Origin: a virus
Strand: one strand, 5' to 3'
Virus record (IMG/VR): IMGVR_UViG_3300037584_005633
Coordinates: 1 to 60,868 of that record
Length of the DNA stretch: 60,868 bases
Under the pieces are notes generated by a model, which was not told the DNA's origin, made no database searches, and saw nothing but the letters and a program-made list of their open reading frames with translations. This document shows positions 50,008 through 59,215 of this stretch, piece after piece. The position numbers and the translations under genes were made by a program. How positions within the stretch are numbered: position 1 is the first letter of the stretch; each line of letters starts with the position of its first letter.

Positions 50008-52344
50008 ATGGCTGAGGTAGACAAACAAAACGAAATTCCTGAAACAGAGGAAGCTGAAGAAGTTGACGTTGAAATAGAATCGGAACAGGAGACACCAGTA
50101 GAGGAACAACCTGAAGAAGATTTTTTTAAAAACTTAGCTGAAGATATGGATGTCCGTACACTTGGACGAATGTCTTCACAGCTTATATCTGATTATAAAA
50201 AGGATAAAGTTTCAAGAGCGGATTGGGAACAAGCTTACACCCAAGGTTTAGATTTACTTGGTTTCAAGTATGTGCAAAACACTAGACCTTTTCAGGGTGC
50301 AAGTGGTGTAACCCATCCGCTTCTATCTGAAGCTGTTACACAATTTCAAGCACAGGCATACAAAGAATTATTACCAAGCGATGGTCCTGTCAAAACACAA
50401 ATCGTTGGGGCACAGACAAGTGAAGTAGAAGATCAGGCAACTCGTGTAAAAGATTTCATGAACTATATGTTGATGGAAAAAATGGAAGAGTACACACCTG
50501 ACACTGATCAGTTATTATTTTATTTACCACTTGCAGGTTCTGCATTTAAAAAAATTTATTATGATGAAATAAAACAAAGAGCAGTTGCAAAGTTTGTACC
50601 TGCAGAAGATTTAGTCGTACCATATTATGCAACAGATTTAAAAGATTGTGAAAGAATTACTCACGTAGTTAAAATGTCAGAGAACGATGTTCTTAAACAA
50701 CAAAAAGCAGGATTCTATAGAGATGTAGAATTAATTGCCAAACAAGCAGAAAAAAGTCCAATACAAGATAAACTTAATGAATTAGAAGGTGTAAAACCTT
50801 CAGGTAACAAAGAATACCAATATAATATTTTAGAAATGCATGTTGATTGCAACTTAAATGAATTTGAAAAAGAAAATGCAGAGAAAGAAGTCAAACTTCC
50901 TTACATAATTTCAATCGATGAAGGTTCAGGTGAGATTTTATCTATTTACAGAAACTATAATCAAGATGATGATATGCAAGCAAGAAAAGAATACTTCGTT
51001 CATTATAAGTTTTTACCTGGTTTAGGTTTCTATGGTTTTGGTTTGATACATATGATTGGTGGATTATCTAGATCTGCAACACAAGCATTAAGACAATTGC
51101 TTGATGCAGGTACTTTAGCGAATTTACCCGCAGGATTTAAGTCCAGAGGTATAAGAATTCGTGATGATGATCAGCCTTTTCAACCTGGAGAGTTCAGAGA
51201 TGTGGACGCACCCGGTGGTAATATACGTGATCAGTTCCAAATTCTACCTTTTAAAGAGCCAAGTGCAACTTTATTTCAACTTTTAGGCTTTGTTGTACAA
51301 GCAGGACAACGTTTTGCAGCGATTGCAGACATGCAATTAGGTGAAGATGCACAAAATAGAGCTGTTGGAACTACAATTGCTCTCTTGGAGCGTGGCTCAA
51401 GGGTCATGAGTGCGATTCACAAGCGTTGTTACTATGCAATGAGACAAGAATTTAGACTTTTAGCGACTGTTTTTGCCGATTATCTACCACCTATCTATCC
51501 ATATGCAGTAACAAACGCAGATAGATTTGTAAAATTACAAGATTTTGACGATAGAGTAGATGTTATACCTGTTGCAGACCCAAATATCTTCTCAATGTCA
51601 CAAAGAGTGACGTTAGCAAACGAAAATTTGAAAATTGCAGCATCAAATCCACAAATGCACAACCTTAGAGAAGCTTACAGAAGAGTTTATGAAGCATTAG
51701 GTACAAAAAACATCGATGCAATATTAAAACCAGAGATTCAACCTACTCCAAAAGATCCTGCAACGGAAAATGCTGAAGCATTACAGATGAAAATACCAAA
51801 AGCGTTTCCTGAACAAGATCATCAAGCTCACATTGCAGCTCATAGAGCGTTTATGGCCACGAGAATGGTTCAAATCAATCCTATGGTTTACGCTTTGCTA
51901 CAAGGACACATATCAGAACACGTAGCATTACAAGCTCATGGTGAAATAGGTGACATGGTAGAAAATACAGCTGAATTAGCACAACAAGCACAAACTGATC
52001 CACAAGGATTTAAAATATTATTTGATAGTATGGTTGCAAAAAGGGTTGCTGAAATAACTATGCAACTAGCTCAAGAAGAAGCAGGAATGCAAAAACAAGA
52101 TCCTCTTGTTGCACTTAAACAAAGAGAATTAGATTTAAGGGCTATGGATATGCAAAGAAAAGCTCAAGAAACTATGATGGATCAAGATAGAAAAGCAGGT
52201 GAGTTTGAAGAAAGACTTGATTTTGATAAAATGAAACTTGAATCTGCTGAGGATCAAGCAGGAGAAAGAATTAGAATTGCTGAGGAGAAAATGGATATGA
52301 ATGCAGCAATACAACAGGAACGTAACAATGCGAAGAAAAATTAG
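50008..52344 (+). CDS. Portal protein
   Basis: 778 residues. Acidic N-terminus, then YVQNTRPFQGASGVTHPLLS and EAVTQFQAQAYKELLPSDGP, later GFGLIHMIGGLSRSATQALR and AVGTTIALLERGSRVMSAIH: characteristic blocks of large podovirus (P22-like) portals in marine phages. Long helical C-terminal barrel rich in Gln/Met. Dodecameric DNA gate and head-tail junction. Confidence 0.9.
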   Translation: MAEVDKQNEIPETEEAEEVDVEIESEQETPVEEQPEEDFFKNLAEDMDVRTLGRMSSQLISDYKKDKVSRADWEQAYTQGLDLLGFKYVQNTRPFQGASGVTHPLLSEAVTQFQAQAYKELLPSDGPVKTQIVGAQTSEVEDQATRVKDFMNYMLMEKMEEYTPDTDQLLFYLPLAGSAFKKIYYDEIKQRAVAKFVPAEDLVVPYYATDLKDCERITHVVKMSENDVLKQQKAGFYRDVELIAKQAEKSPIQDKLNELEGVKPSGNKEYQYNILEMHVDCNLNEFEKENAEKEVKLPYIISIDEGSGEILSIYRNYNQDDDMQARKEYFVHYKFLPGLGFYGFGLIHMIGGLSRSATQALRQLLDAGTLANLPAGFKSRGIRIRDDDQPFQPGEFRDVDAPGGNIRDQFQILPFKEPSATLFQLLGFVVQAGQRFAAIADMQLGEDAQNRAVGTTIALLERGSRVMSAIHKRCYYAMRQEFRLLATVFADYLPPIYPYAVTNADRFVKLQDFDDRVDVIPVADPNIFSMSQRVTLANENLKIAASNPQMHNLREAYRRVYEALGTKNIDAILKPEIQPTPKDPATENAEALQMKIPKAFPEQDHQAHIAAHRAFMATRMVQINPMVYALLQGHISEHVALQAHGEIGDMVENTAELAQQAQTDPQGFKILFDSMVAKRVAEITMQLAQEEAGMQKQDPLVALKQRELDLRAMDMQRKAQETMMDQDRKAGEFEERLDFDKMKLESAEDQAGERIRIAEEKMDMNAAIQQERNNAKKN

Positions 52345-53017
52345 AAAATTTCAAGGTGGAGGAATGGATGCCTCCAAATCAGACTTTAAAAGTCCGTCAA
52401 GCAAGGGCTCTGATCACTCACACTCAAGGTTTGAAACAGGCTCTGGATATTATGGAGAAACACCAACAAATACTGGTGGTGGCAAAGGCACTACTATAAC
52501 AAATAACCCACCTGTAAAAACCAAAAAGAATTTAGGTGTGAATGTAAATCCTGTTACAACTGTTTTAAATGTTGCAGGTAGTGTTGTAGGTAACATTCCT
52601 TTTCTTGGTTATGGTGTTGATCAATTAAATAAATTTTCAAAATATACTAAACAACAAACTGCGAAAGGCGAAACTTTATTTGGAAATCCAAAAAAAGGTA
52701 ATAAAGGAATGCCTCTCACTAGAGATTTTTATAGGACAGAAAATAAACCACTTGATGTAACGAGTGCAGAGGGTAAAAGTTATATGAAAGATGCGGGATT
52801 TTTAAAAGGCCCTCCTCAAAATACAGGTGGAGGTGATGGTATTGGAGAAACAAAAAAAGGCTTATGCCCTGACGGCACTAATCCTCCATGTAAAACTCCT
52901 ATTACTCAAATAAAACAACCTGTTTCAAAACCGAACCCTTTCTTAGCTGGTTTTAAAGCATATGACGATGGTGGTGAAGTTGTGATATCATCTAATGTAG
53001 ATAAGGATTTATTATGA
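52328..53017 (+). CDS. Gly/Lys-rich structural-region protein (229 aa)
   Basis: ATG 52328 lies inside the portal end and is preferred over earlier codons. Low-complexity Gly/Ser/Lys sequence with one hydrophobic stretch (VTTVLNVAGSVVGNIPFLGY) and an end DDGGEVVISSNVDKDLL. Overlaps the next ATG. Probably a minor virion protein. Confidence 0.55.
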   Translation: MRRKIRKFQGGGMDASKSDFKSPSSKGSDHSHSRFETGSGYYGETPTNTGGGKGTTITNNPPVKTKKNLGVNVNPVTTVLNVAGSVVGNIPFLGYGVDQLNKFSKYTKQQTAKGETLFGNPKKGNKGMPLTRDFYRTENKPLDVTSAEGKSYMKDAGFLKGPPQNTGGGDGIGETKKGLCPDGTNPPCKTPITQIKQPVSKPNPFLAGFKAYDDGGEVVISSNVDKDLL

Positions 53018-53190
53018 TTGGAAAAAAATCAGGAGCACCACCTAAAAAAGGACCTAACCCAAATATACCACCTATTAAATTTGGTGAGGGTGGAATGAAG
53101 TGTCCTCATAGAGAATCAACGAATAAAAATGTTTATCCTGGTAATAATAATATACAGGTCAAAGGTTTTAAATTTATAGGAGTAAGATAA
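53014..53190 (+). CDS. Pro/Lys-rich small protein (58 aa)
   Basis: ATG 53014 overlaps the previous stop (ATGA), and its stop overlaps the next ATG. Starts IGKKSGAPPKKGPNPNIPP, with one Cys. This KKGPxP pattern is a recurrent small phage protein near portals. Function unknown. Confidence 0.58.
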   Translation: MIGKKSGAPPKKGPNPNIPPIKFGEGGMKCPHRESTNKNVYPGNNNIQVKGFKFIGVR

Positions 53191-53336
53191 TGTTTACATG
53201 GATATTAGATTTTATTAGAACTCTTCTTTTTAAACCAAGAGTATATGAATCAAAAAAAATAACTTTAGATCCTTGTTGGAAACATATGGTTTTTAAAAAG
53301 GGTTGTCCAACATGTAGGAGTTTAAATGCCGAGTAG
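53190..53336 (+). CDS. Small Cys-containing protein (48 aa)
   Basis: TAATG coupled to the previous gene. Aromatic/hydrophobic N-terminus (FTWILDFIRTLLF), then basic region and DPCWKHMVFKKGCPTCRS, with CxxC. Could be membrane-peripheral. Not recognised. Confidence 0.55.
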   Translation: MFTWILDFIRTLLFKPRVYESKKITLDPCWKHMVFKKGCPTCRSLNAE

Positions 53337-53511
53337 AATATCACAATTATTGGTCTTGCTTGAAGAAGCAAAAGAAAAAGGCGATACAGATAAAGTAAAA
53401 GAAATAGAAAGCGATCTTTTCAAAGAAAGAAAAATGAAAGCTGGTGGAGAGGTCGAAGAAGGTGAAGTAGAATTAGTTAAAGGTGGCGGTTACACAAGCG
53501 ATCTTCTATAA
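53326..53511 (+). CDS. Small acidic coiled protein (61 aa)
   Basis: Overlaps the previous gene by 11 bases. Helical N-terminal (SQLLVLLEEAKEKGDTDKVK) and Glu/Gly-rich C-terminal. Stop directly abuts the homing-endonuclease-like ATG (TAAATG). Confidence 0.55.
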   Translation: MPSRISQLLVLLEEAKEKGDTDKVKEIESDLFKERKMKAGGEVEEGEVELVKGGGYTSDLL

Positions 53512-53991
53512 ATGTTTGAATTCTTATCTGACCGAGAAAAATTAATATTTTTATCAGGAATATTTGAGGGCGAAGGTTGTTTTGGCCATTATAGCAATGG
53601 TCGAAAGGAAAGACGCATTGAAATACAACTACAAATGACCGATCCTGATGTAGTAAACAAATTTTACCAATTTTTTGAAAAAGGTAGTATTTCCAAGAAA
53701 GAATTTACCAACCATTATAAAACACTATATCGCTGGAAGGTATCAGGGCTAGAGGCTTTAAAAATTCTACATAAAATGTTACCTTATTTTTGTAAAAGGA
53801 GAAAAGAAAATTACTATGGCATGGTTCAATCTATTAGGAATGGCAGTAAAGACGGGAGCGCATATATACTCGAACCGTCAAAAAACAAAACAAGCAATGT
53901 CAGACGCACAACTAATGCATGCACAGAAGATGGCAGCAGGGGAGGAAGCTTACCAGGGCAAACTTCTGGAAGCTCGGCAAAACGATTATAA
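53512..53991 (+). CDS. LAGLIDADG-type endonuclease-like ORF
   Basis: LIFLSGIFEGEGCFGHYSNG is a LAGLIDADG-helix-like motif (residues 11-30), followed by EIQLQMTDPDVVNKFYQFFE and WKVSGLEALKILHKMLPYF, the standard order of a single-motif homing nuclease. From about residue 102 the ORF runs through the start of 53816-54199 in another frame, giving a low-complexity tail, so its own stop was probably lost on insertion. Confidence 0.72.
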   Translation: MFEFLSDREKLIFLSGIFEGEGCFGHYSNGRKERRIEIQLQMTDPDVVNKFYQFFEKGSISKKEFTNHYKTLYRWKVSGLEALKILHKMLPYFCKRRKENYYGMVQSIRNGSKDGSAYILEPSKNKTSNVRRTTNACTEDGSRGGSLPGQTSGSSAKRL

Positions 53992-54199
53992 GGACGAATT
54001 TATTTTATTGATTTTGTCCGCGCCCGTGTTGGTGCTCGCTTGGGCAGTTCTAAGTGAAGACCCAACTGCTATGGATAAGGTAAAATTATTCTTTGAATAC
54101 TTCTCGCAGCTTCCGAGCTGGTTTACAAACCTTTGGATCCTTGTCGTTGCGAGCGTTTATGGGATAAAGGGCACTCAAATCTTCAAGGGTAAGAAGTAG
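53816..54199 (+). CDS. Membrane protein, holin-like (127 aa)
   Basis: Strong ribosome site AAAGGAGAAAAG lies inside the endonuclease ORF. N-terminal amphipathic region, then two membrane segments (FILLILSAPVLVLAWAVL and WFTNLWILVVASVYGI) with a KGTQIFKGKK tail. Length and topology match phage holin-family proteins common in marine phages, though it sits in the head region, not beside the lysin. Confidence 0.7.
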   Translation: MAWFNLLGMAVKTGAHIYSNRQKTKQAMSDAQLMHAQKMAAGEEAYQGKLLEARQNDYKDEFILLILSAPVLVLAWAVLSEDPTAMDKVKLFFEYFSQLPSWFTNLWILVVASVYGIKGTQIFKGKK

Positions 54200-54233
54200 T
54201 TGCATTCAATCATCATTTAGTTATAAGTAGCTT

Positions 54234-54821
54234 ATGTTAAGTGGAGATAGCTACGAATATGAATTACTTGAAAGATGGACTAAAGAATTTGATTGCCAAG
54301 GTTATAAATCATGTGAGATCGGAGTTAATAAGGGATATGGGTCTAAGGTTATTATGGACAATATCACTAATAATTATATCCATGTGGGTGTTGATCCTTA
54401 CGGTGATTTGAAATATCAACACTTCGACAAACAAAAAGATTATCAATGGAAAGGTTATGAAAGAGGAATAGCTCCTACTTATCCAGATACCTTAAGAGAT
54501 CAAATGCTTTATGATTTAATGCCATATCGTAAGCAGGGTAAATTTACTTTATGTAATATGACAGATATTGATTTTATGACAATATCAAAACATAAGGATT
54601 CTAAATTTGCTTTTGTATTTTTTGATGGGCCTCACATGACAAAAGACGTAATTACAGAAGCTGTTTGGTTTGCACAAAGAACAGCACCTATTACAAGATT
54701 TGTGTTTGATGATTACCCTATGTATGATATGAATTTAATAGCAAACATTATGAAGTATTACGGTTTTAAAGGGCTTGAAAAAGGTAAAAACAAAGTTTGT
54801 TTAGAAAAAAATGAATCTTGA
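54234..54821 (+). CDS. SAM-dependent methyltransferase (Methyltransf_24/TylF-like)
   Basis: 195 residues. Motif I CEIGVNKGYGSKVI (E28, G30, G34), GVDPYGDL acidic strand, and AFVFFDGPHMTKDVI with the DGxH metal-site block, then RFVFDDYPMYD. This group methylates small molecules, sugars or proteins. With two glycosyltransferases in the genome, a sugar O-methylation role is possible. The ribosome site is weak. Confidence 0.75.
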   Translation: MLSGDSYEYELLERWTKEFDCQGYKSCEIGVNKGYGSKVIMDNITNNYIHVGVDPYGDLKYQHFDKQKDYQWKGYERGIAPTYPDTLRDQMLYDLMPYRKQGKFTLCNMTDIDFMTISKHKDSKFAFVFFDGPHMTKDVITEAVWFAQRTAPITRFVFDDYPMYDMNLIANIMKYYGFKGLEKGKNKVCLEKNES

Positions 54822-55020
54822 TTTAGATACGTTAGCTCAAATAAAACATTACATAAATAAACAGATCACAAAGGTAAAAGAGGATCTGGTGTACCATGTA
54901 GACACAATCGACAACTTGCAGTATTCTAGGGGGAAACTCAGCGCATTAGAAACGCTGCTACAGGATCTAAAAGACCTGCAGAGAAACGAGGAGAATGTCG
55001 ATGACGATAATAACACCTGA
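54811..55020 (+). CDS. Small coiled-coil protein (69 aa)
   Basis: Overlaps the methyltransferase end. Helical, charged (DTLAQIKHYINKQITKVKED). Its end overlaps the co-chaperonin start. Function unknown. Confidence 0.6.
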   Translation: MNLDLDTLAQIKHYINKQITKVKEDLVYHVDTIDNLQYSRGKLSALETLLQDLKDLQRNEENVDDDNNT

Positions 55021-55456
55021 TCCCTCAATTGTCGGGATCAAGAAAACAAAGAATGGTGAGGCTGCACCAGATTCAAAAGAAACAGCCATACCTACAGATC
55101 CAGAGGGTATAAAAAAATATCTTAGCATCATTCCAAAACCTGTTGGATACAGACTTTTAGTAAGACCTTACGCAGGTCCGAAAAAAACTAAAGGGGGAAT
55201 TATTCTTACTGATACATCAAGTGAAACAATTCAAATGACGACCGTTGTTGGTTTAGTTGTAGAAATGGGTGATCTTTGTTATGCAGATAAAGAAAAATTT
55301 CCAAAAGGTCCTTGGTGCAAGAAGGGTCAATTCGTAATCTACGGTAGATATGCCGGTTCTAGATTCAAAACAAAATATGGTGAACATCGTATTTTGAACG
55401 ATGATGAAATCATCGCAACAATAGCAAAACCAGAAGATATTCTGCATTTATATTAA
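55001..55456 (+). CDS. GroES-like co-chaperonin
   Basis: ATG 55001 is preferred because GAGGAG is seven bases upstream (ATG 54995 is too close). 151 residues: GYRLLVRPYAGPKKTKGGII followed by LTDTSSE, then GLVVEMGDLCY and RFKTKYGEHRILNDDEIIAT match the Cpn10 barrel and mobile-loop layout. Likely assists capsid protein folding with host GroEL. Typical of marine phages, next to scaffold and capsid. Confidence 0.83.
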   Translation: MTIITPDPSIVGIKKTKNGEAAPDSKETAIPTDPEGIKKYLSIIPKPVGYRLLVRPYAGPKKTKGGIILTDTSSETIQMTTVVGLVVEMGDLCYADKEKFPKGPWCKKGQFVIYGRYAGSRFKTKYGEHRILNDDEIIATIAKPEDILHLY

Positions 55457-55468
55457 GGAGGACACATC

Positions 55469-56476
55469 ATGGCTGATGCACAAGAACAAGCAAAGATACA
55501 ACCTGAGGTTGAACTCGATTTAGACGATGTAAAAGAAACAGAAGTCAAAGTTGAGGAGAAACAAGAAGAATCAAAAGAACCAAATTTAAATTCTGGTGAA
55601 GTTGATTTAGGTTACACTACTTATGAAAAAGAAGATAAAGAAAAAATTGAAGTTGAACAAGTAGAGGAAAAACCTGAGGAACAAAAAGAAACTAAACTTG
55701 AAGAAAAAGATGATTTTGATGATTTATCAAAAGTATCTGATTCAGTTAAAAAAAGAATAGATAAACTTACAAGAAGATACAGAGAAGCTGAAAGAAGAGA
55801 AAAAGCTGCTTTGGATTTTGCAAAAGGTTTACAAAAAAAATATGATGATTCGGAGAGTAAATATGACTCTGCGGATGAGAAATATTTAAAAGAATTTGAT
55901 GCAAGGGTAGATGCTCAAAGAGAACAGGTAAAGAAGAAGCTCAAAGAAGCCATAGAGGCTAACGATGCTGAAGCAATCATGACAGCAAACGATGAGCTTA
56001 CGCAATTAACTGTTGAGAAAGAAAAAGCTAAAATCAAAATGGCTGATAGAGAAGCCAGATTGAAACAGCTTGAAGAGCAAAAAACTAGCGTCAAAGAAGA
56101 GCCAAAATACTCAGAACAAGATGTTGTCCCATCAGAGCCTAGTGTAAGGGCAAAAGATTGGGCATCAAAAAACACTTGGTTTGGTAACGATAAAATCATG
56201 ACCAACGCAGCAATGACTGTACACGAAGATCTAGTGGGTATGGGTGTTGATGTTGAAAGTGATGAGTATTATAATGAAATAGATAAACGAATGAAGGAAA
56301 ATTTTCCTCATCGTTTTTCAGTTTCAGAGCAACGTAGACCCGTCCAAAAAGTTGCTTCTGCTGGAAGAAATCAGCAGGGACGTAGATCTGTGAGACTCAC
56401 CAAATCACAGGTGGCTATTGCCAAAAAATTAGGGGTGCCACTAGAAGAATACGCTAAATTCGTGAAGGAGGTATAG
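55469..56476 (+). CDS. Capsid assembly scaffold protein
   Basis: 335 residues, AAGGAGG upstream. Very acidic, Glu/Lys-rich, long coiled-coil (KVSDSVKKRIDKLTRRYREA, EDIVKEK-type repeats), ending in a basic C-terminus (GRNQQGRRSVRLTKSQ). Position between chaperonin and capsid genes and the acidic/helical/basic-tail layout are typical of scaffolds. Confidence 0.8.
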   Translation: MADAQEQAKIQPEVELDLDDVKETEVKVEEKQEESKEPNLNSGEVDLGYTTYEKEDKEKIEVEQVEEKPEEQKETKLEEKDDFDDLSKVSDSVKKRIDKLTRRYREAERREKAALDFAKGLQKKYDDSESKYDSADEKYLKEFDARVDAQREQVKKKLKEAIEANDAEAIMTANDELTQLTVEKEKAKIKMADREARLKQLEEQKTSVKEEPKYSEQDVVPSEPSVRAKDWASKNTWFGNDKIMTNAAMTVHEDLVGMGVDVESDEYYNEIDKRMKENFPHRFSVSEQRRPVQKVASAGRNQQGRRSVRLTKSQVAIAKKLGVPLEEYAKFVKEV

Positions 56477-56477
56477 A

Positions 56478-56948
56478 ATGAGCGATAAAATAAATAGAAC
56501 TTCACGCGCATCTGAGGAAAAAAAAGAAATAAGAAATAAACCTTGGACGCCACCATCATCTCTGGATGCACCACCTGCGCCAGACGGTTTTGTTCATAGA
56601 TGGATAAGAACCGAAAGTATGGGTTTTCAGGATACTGCAAATGTATCTAAGAAAATGAGAGAAGGTTGGGAATTTGTGAGAGCCGAAGAAATTAAAAATA
56701 GATTAGGTGATCACTCTTATCCAGTCATTGCTCAGGGAACTTACGCAGGTTTGATCGGGGTTGCTGGCCTTGTGTTGGGAAGGATACCAATGGAGATCGC
56801 AAAAAGCCGTGCTGAGTATTTTAGACAAATTACTCAAGACAAAGTAGACTCGGTTGATAACGATGTACTAAAGGAACAACGACCGGAGATGCCGATGAAT
56901 ATTAGTCGACAATCTCGCGTAACTTTTGGTGGTGGAAACAAATCCTAA
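56478..56948 (+). CDS. Capsid-region structural protein (156 aa)
   Basis: Preceded by GGAGGTATAGA. Contains PAPDGFVHRWIRTESMGFQD and TANVSKKMREGWEFVRAEE, a conserved short phage protein between scaffold and capsid genes, also IPMEIAKSRAEYFR. Probably a minor capsid or assembly factor. Confidence 0.68.
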   Translation: MSDKINRTSRASEEKKEIRNKPWTPPSSLDAPPAPDGFVHRWIRTESMGFQDTANVSKKMREGWEFVRAEEIKNRLGDHSYPVIAQGTYAGLIGVAGLVLGRIPMEIAKSRAEYFRQITQDKVDSVDNDVLKEQRPEMPMNISRQSRVTFGGGNKS

Positions 56949-57003
56949 TAGTTTGGGAATATTCACTCCAAAGTAAAATAAACAATAAAAGGAGAAAACA
57001 ACT

Positions 57004-57582
57004 ATGGCTAATGTAGCTGAAAAATATGGTCTTAGACCAGTAAGAAAGTTAGATGGCTCTCCATTTATTAACGCACAAAACAGATACAGAATTGCAAGTA
57101 ACTACGGTACTGCAATTTTCCAAGGTGACTTGGTAAAACCTGTAACTGGTGGCGGAATCGAAAGAGCAGTTGCTGCTACTTCTGATAAAGTCATTGGCGT
57201 TTTTAACGGAGTGTTCTACACAGACCCTACTACTCAGAAGCCTACGTTTAAGAACCACTATCCTGGATCCGTTGTAGCGAGTGATATCGTTGCTAACGTA
57301 ATTGATGATCCAAATGTGGTCTATTCGATAGACTCTGACGGAGCGTTTGCAGTAGCAGACATCTTCAAAAACTTTGCAATAACAAACGTAACAGGAAACA
57401 CTTTAACAGGTATTTCTGAAGTTCAATTGGACTACAGTGTATCTGGTTTGACAACAAGTGGAACTGTTCTTCAAGCAATCGATATTTCGCAAGATACGCA
57501 AAATAGCGAAGCTGGAAGCGCGAATGTAGATGTGTTGGTTAGAATAAATAACCATTTCTACAGTCAAGGCACAGGCTTATAA
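57004..57582 (+). CDS. Head decoration/structural protein (192 aa)
   Basis: AAAGGAGAAAACAACT before ATG. Starts ANVAEKYGLRPVRKLDGSPF, then a beta-rich body. In marine podophages this protein lies immediately before the major capsid protein and is likely a decoration or capsid accessory protein. Confidence 0.72.
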   Translation: MANVAEKYGLRPVRKLDGSPFINAQNRYRIASNYGTAIFQGDLVKPVTGGGIERAVAATSDKVIGVFNGVFYTDPTTQKPTFKNHYPGSVVASDIVANVIDDPNVVYSIDSDGAFAVADIFKNFAITNVTGNTLTGISEVQLDYSVSGLTTSGTVLQAIDISQDTQNSEAGSANVDVLVRINNHFYSQGTGL

Positions 57583-57601
57583 TAATAGGAGATTATAAAT
57601 T

Positions 57602-58510
57602 ATGGCTATATCAAGATCACAACTAGTTAAAGAACTAGAGCCAGGTTTAAATGCACTATTTGGCCTGGAATACAACAGATACGACAATGAACACGCAGAG
57701 ATCTTCACTACTGAAACTTCAGACAGAGCGTTTGAAGAAGAAGTAATGTTATCTGGCTTCGGTACTGCAGCAACTAAAGCTGAAGGTGCTATGGTCACTA
57801 TGGATCAAGCGACTGAAGCGTACACATCAAGATACACTCACAACACTGTAGCATTAGGTTTTGCTATAACTGAGGAAGCTATCGAAGATAACTTGTACGA
57901 CAGATTAGCTGGCAGATACACAAGAGCTCTTGCAAGATCAATGGCGCAATCTAAACAAATAACAGCAGCGAACGTTCTAAACAACGGTTTCGACACAGCT
58001 AACGGTGGTGACGGAAAAGCACTTATGACTACTGATCACCCATTAGCGAACGGTGGAACATTCAGAAATGAATTGTCTACTGCTTCTGACTTGTCAGAAA
58101 CTTCACTAGAACAATCGTTAATCGATATTGCTGCGTTCGTAGACGAAAGAGGACTTAAGATCGCTCTACAAGGTAGAAAATTAATAATTCCAAAAGAATT
58201 ACAATTTACTGCTGAGAGAATCATGAGATCACCTCAAAGAGTCGGAACTGCAGATAACGATATCAACGCAATGGCAAACATGGGAATGATACCAGAAGGT
58301 TACAGAGTAAATCACTTCTTAACTGACACGGATGCATTCTTCATTATGACAGATGCACCTAACGGTCTAAAACACTTTGTAAGATCGCCAATTAAAACAG
58401 CGATTGAAGGTGATTTCGACACTGGAAACGTTAGATTCAAAGCTAGAGAAAGATACAGCTTCGGCTTCTCTGACCCTAGAGGAATCTTCGGATCTCCAGG
58501 TGCTGCGTAA
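57602..58510 (+). CDS. Major capsid protein
   Basis: 302 residues. AISRSQLVKELEPGLNALFG and ALGFAITEEAIEDNLYDRLA, then HPLANGGTFRNELSTASDLS, QLQGRKLIIPKELQFTAERI-like strand and C-terminal FKARERYSFGFSDPRGIFGS fit the Mu gpT/HK97-fold capsid proteins of marine podophages. GC at third positions is a little higher here, as is common for strongly expressed genes. Followed by the strong terminator. Confidence 0.9.
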   Translation: MAISRSQLVKELEPGLNALFGLEYNRYDNEHAEIFTTETSDRAFEEEVMLSGFGTAATKAEGAMVTMDQATEAYTSRYTHNTVALGFAITEEAIEDNLYDRLAGRYTRALARSMAQSKQITAANVLNNGFDTANGGDGKALMTTDHPLANGGTFRNELSTASDLSETSLEQSLIDIAAFVDERGLKIALQGRKLIIPKELQFTAERIMRSPQRVGTADNDINAMANMGMIPEGYRVNHFLTDTDAFFIMTDAPNGLKHFVRSPIKTAIEGDFDTGNVRFKARERYSFGFSDPRGIFGSPGAA

Positions 58511-58531
58511 TATCTAAGTACCTATCTATCT

Positions 58532-58564
58532 AAGGGGGCGGTGTTTTACATCGCCCCTTTTTTT
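58532..58564 (+). terminator. Intrinsic terminator after capsid gene
   Basis: GGGGCG (58535-58540) and CGCCCC (58552-58557) with extra A-U pairs, 11-base loop, then TTTTTTT. The best Rho-independent terminator in the genome, 22 bases after the capsid stop. Confidence 0.9.
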
Positions 58565-58593
58565 ATGTATAATATAAAAACCTAGAGTAACTA

Positions 58594-58634
58594 TTATGTC
58601 GACTGGCTAGGCAGACGGTATAGAGACGACATAA
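58594..58634 (+). promoter_or_regulatory. Leader inverted repeat after terminator
   Basis: TTATGTCG (58594-58601) and CGACATAA (58627-58634) form a perfect 8-bp stem around 25 bases that include GGCTAGGCAGACGG. It precedes AAAGGAG and ATG 58660. Could be a 5' leader structure. No clear promoter -35 before it; ATGTATAATAT at 58564 offers a -10. Confidence 0.45.
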
Positions 58635-58659
58635 CTAAAGCTATACAAAGGAGAAAATT

Positions 58660-59205
58660 ATGGCGAATACAACATTTTCGGGACCAGTACGATCGGAAAA
58701 CGGTTTTATTGGAGCAACGAAAAACTCAACAACTGGAGCTTTTACAAATAACTTCCAAATAGATTCATCTGGAAACTATGTAGGAACTCTTATGATTGGT
58801 CAAGGAACTGCTAACGTACCTTGTGCAGCAACTGCTGGAACAAACGAAGTTACATTTTCACAACCAGACAACTCAGTAATAACTTCAATTCAAATAGTTT
58901 GTACATCTGCACCAACTGTTGCATCAGGTGACATTGGTTTTAAAGTTGGAACAGCTACAGGTGGAGCACAATTAGTTGCTGCTATCACTGATCAAATTCT
59001 TGATGCTGGAACAACTGTACCTGCAGGTGCTCACTACCCTACAACTCTTTTAGATACGACTGGAAGCGATGCTTCTCCAGCTGCATCTCCAAGAGCAAAT
59101 GTAAGTGGTGCTGCAAGAAGTATTTTCTGTCAGATCACTACAACTACAACCGCATCTGCTGTTGGTAATTTTGCATTTATTATAAATTACAAACAATTTG
59201 CGTAA
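58660..59205 (+). CDS. Head/virion structural protein (181 aa)
   Basis: AAAGGAG upstream. Starts ANTTFSGPVRSENGFIGATK, typical of a small marine-phage virion protein, followed by beta-rich Thr/Ala sequence. Follows the capsid terminator with its own leader. Confidence 0.7.
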   Translation: MANTTFSGPVRSENGFIGATKNSTTGAFTNNFQIDSSGNYVGTLMIGQGTANVPCAATAGTNEVTFSQPDNSVITSIQIVCTSAPTVASGDIGFKVGTATGGAQLVAAITDQILDAGTTVPAGAHYPTTLLDTTGSDASPAASPRANVSGAARSIFCQITTTTTASAVGNFAFIINYKQFA

Positions 59206-59215
59206 TATTAAATTA

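Noticed and set aside
58594-58634. Possible tRNA or tRNA remnant
   Set aside because: No cloverleaf, anticodon arm or T-loop consensus; only one 8-bp stem. No tRNA was found elsewhere in the window.
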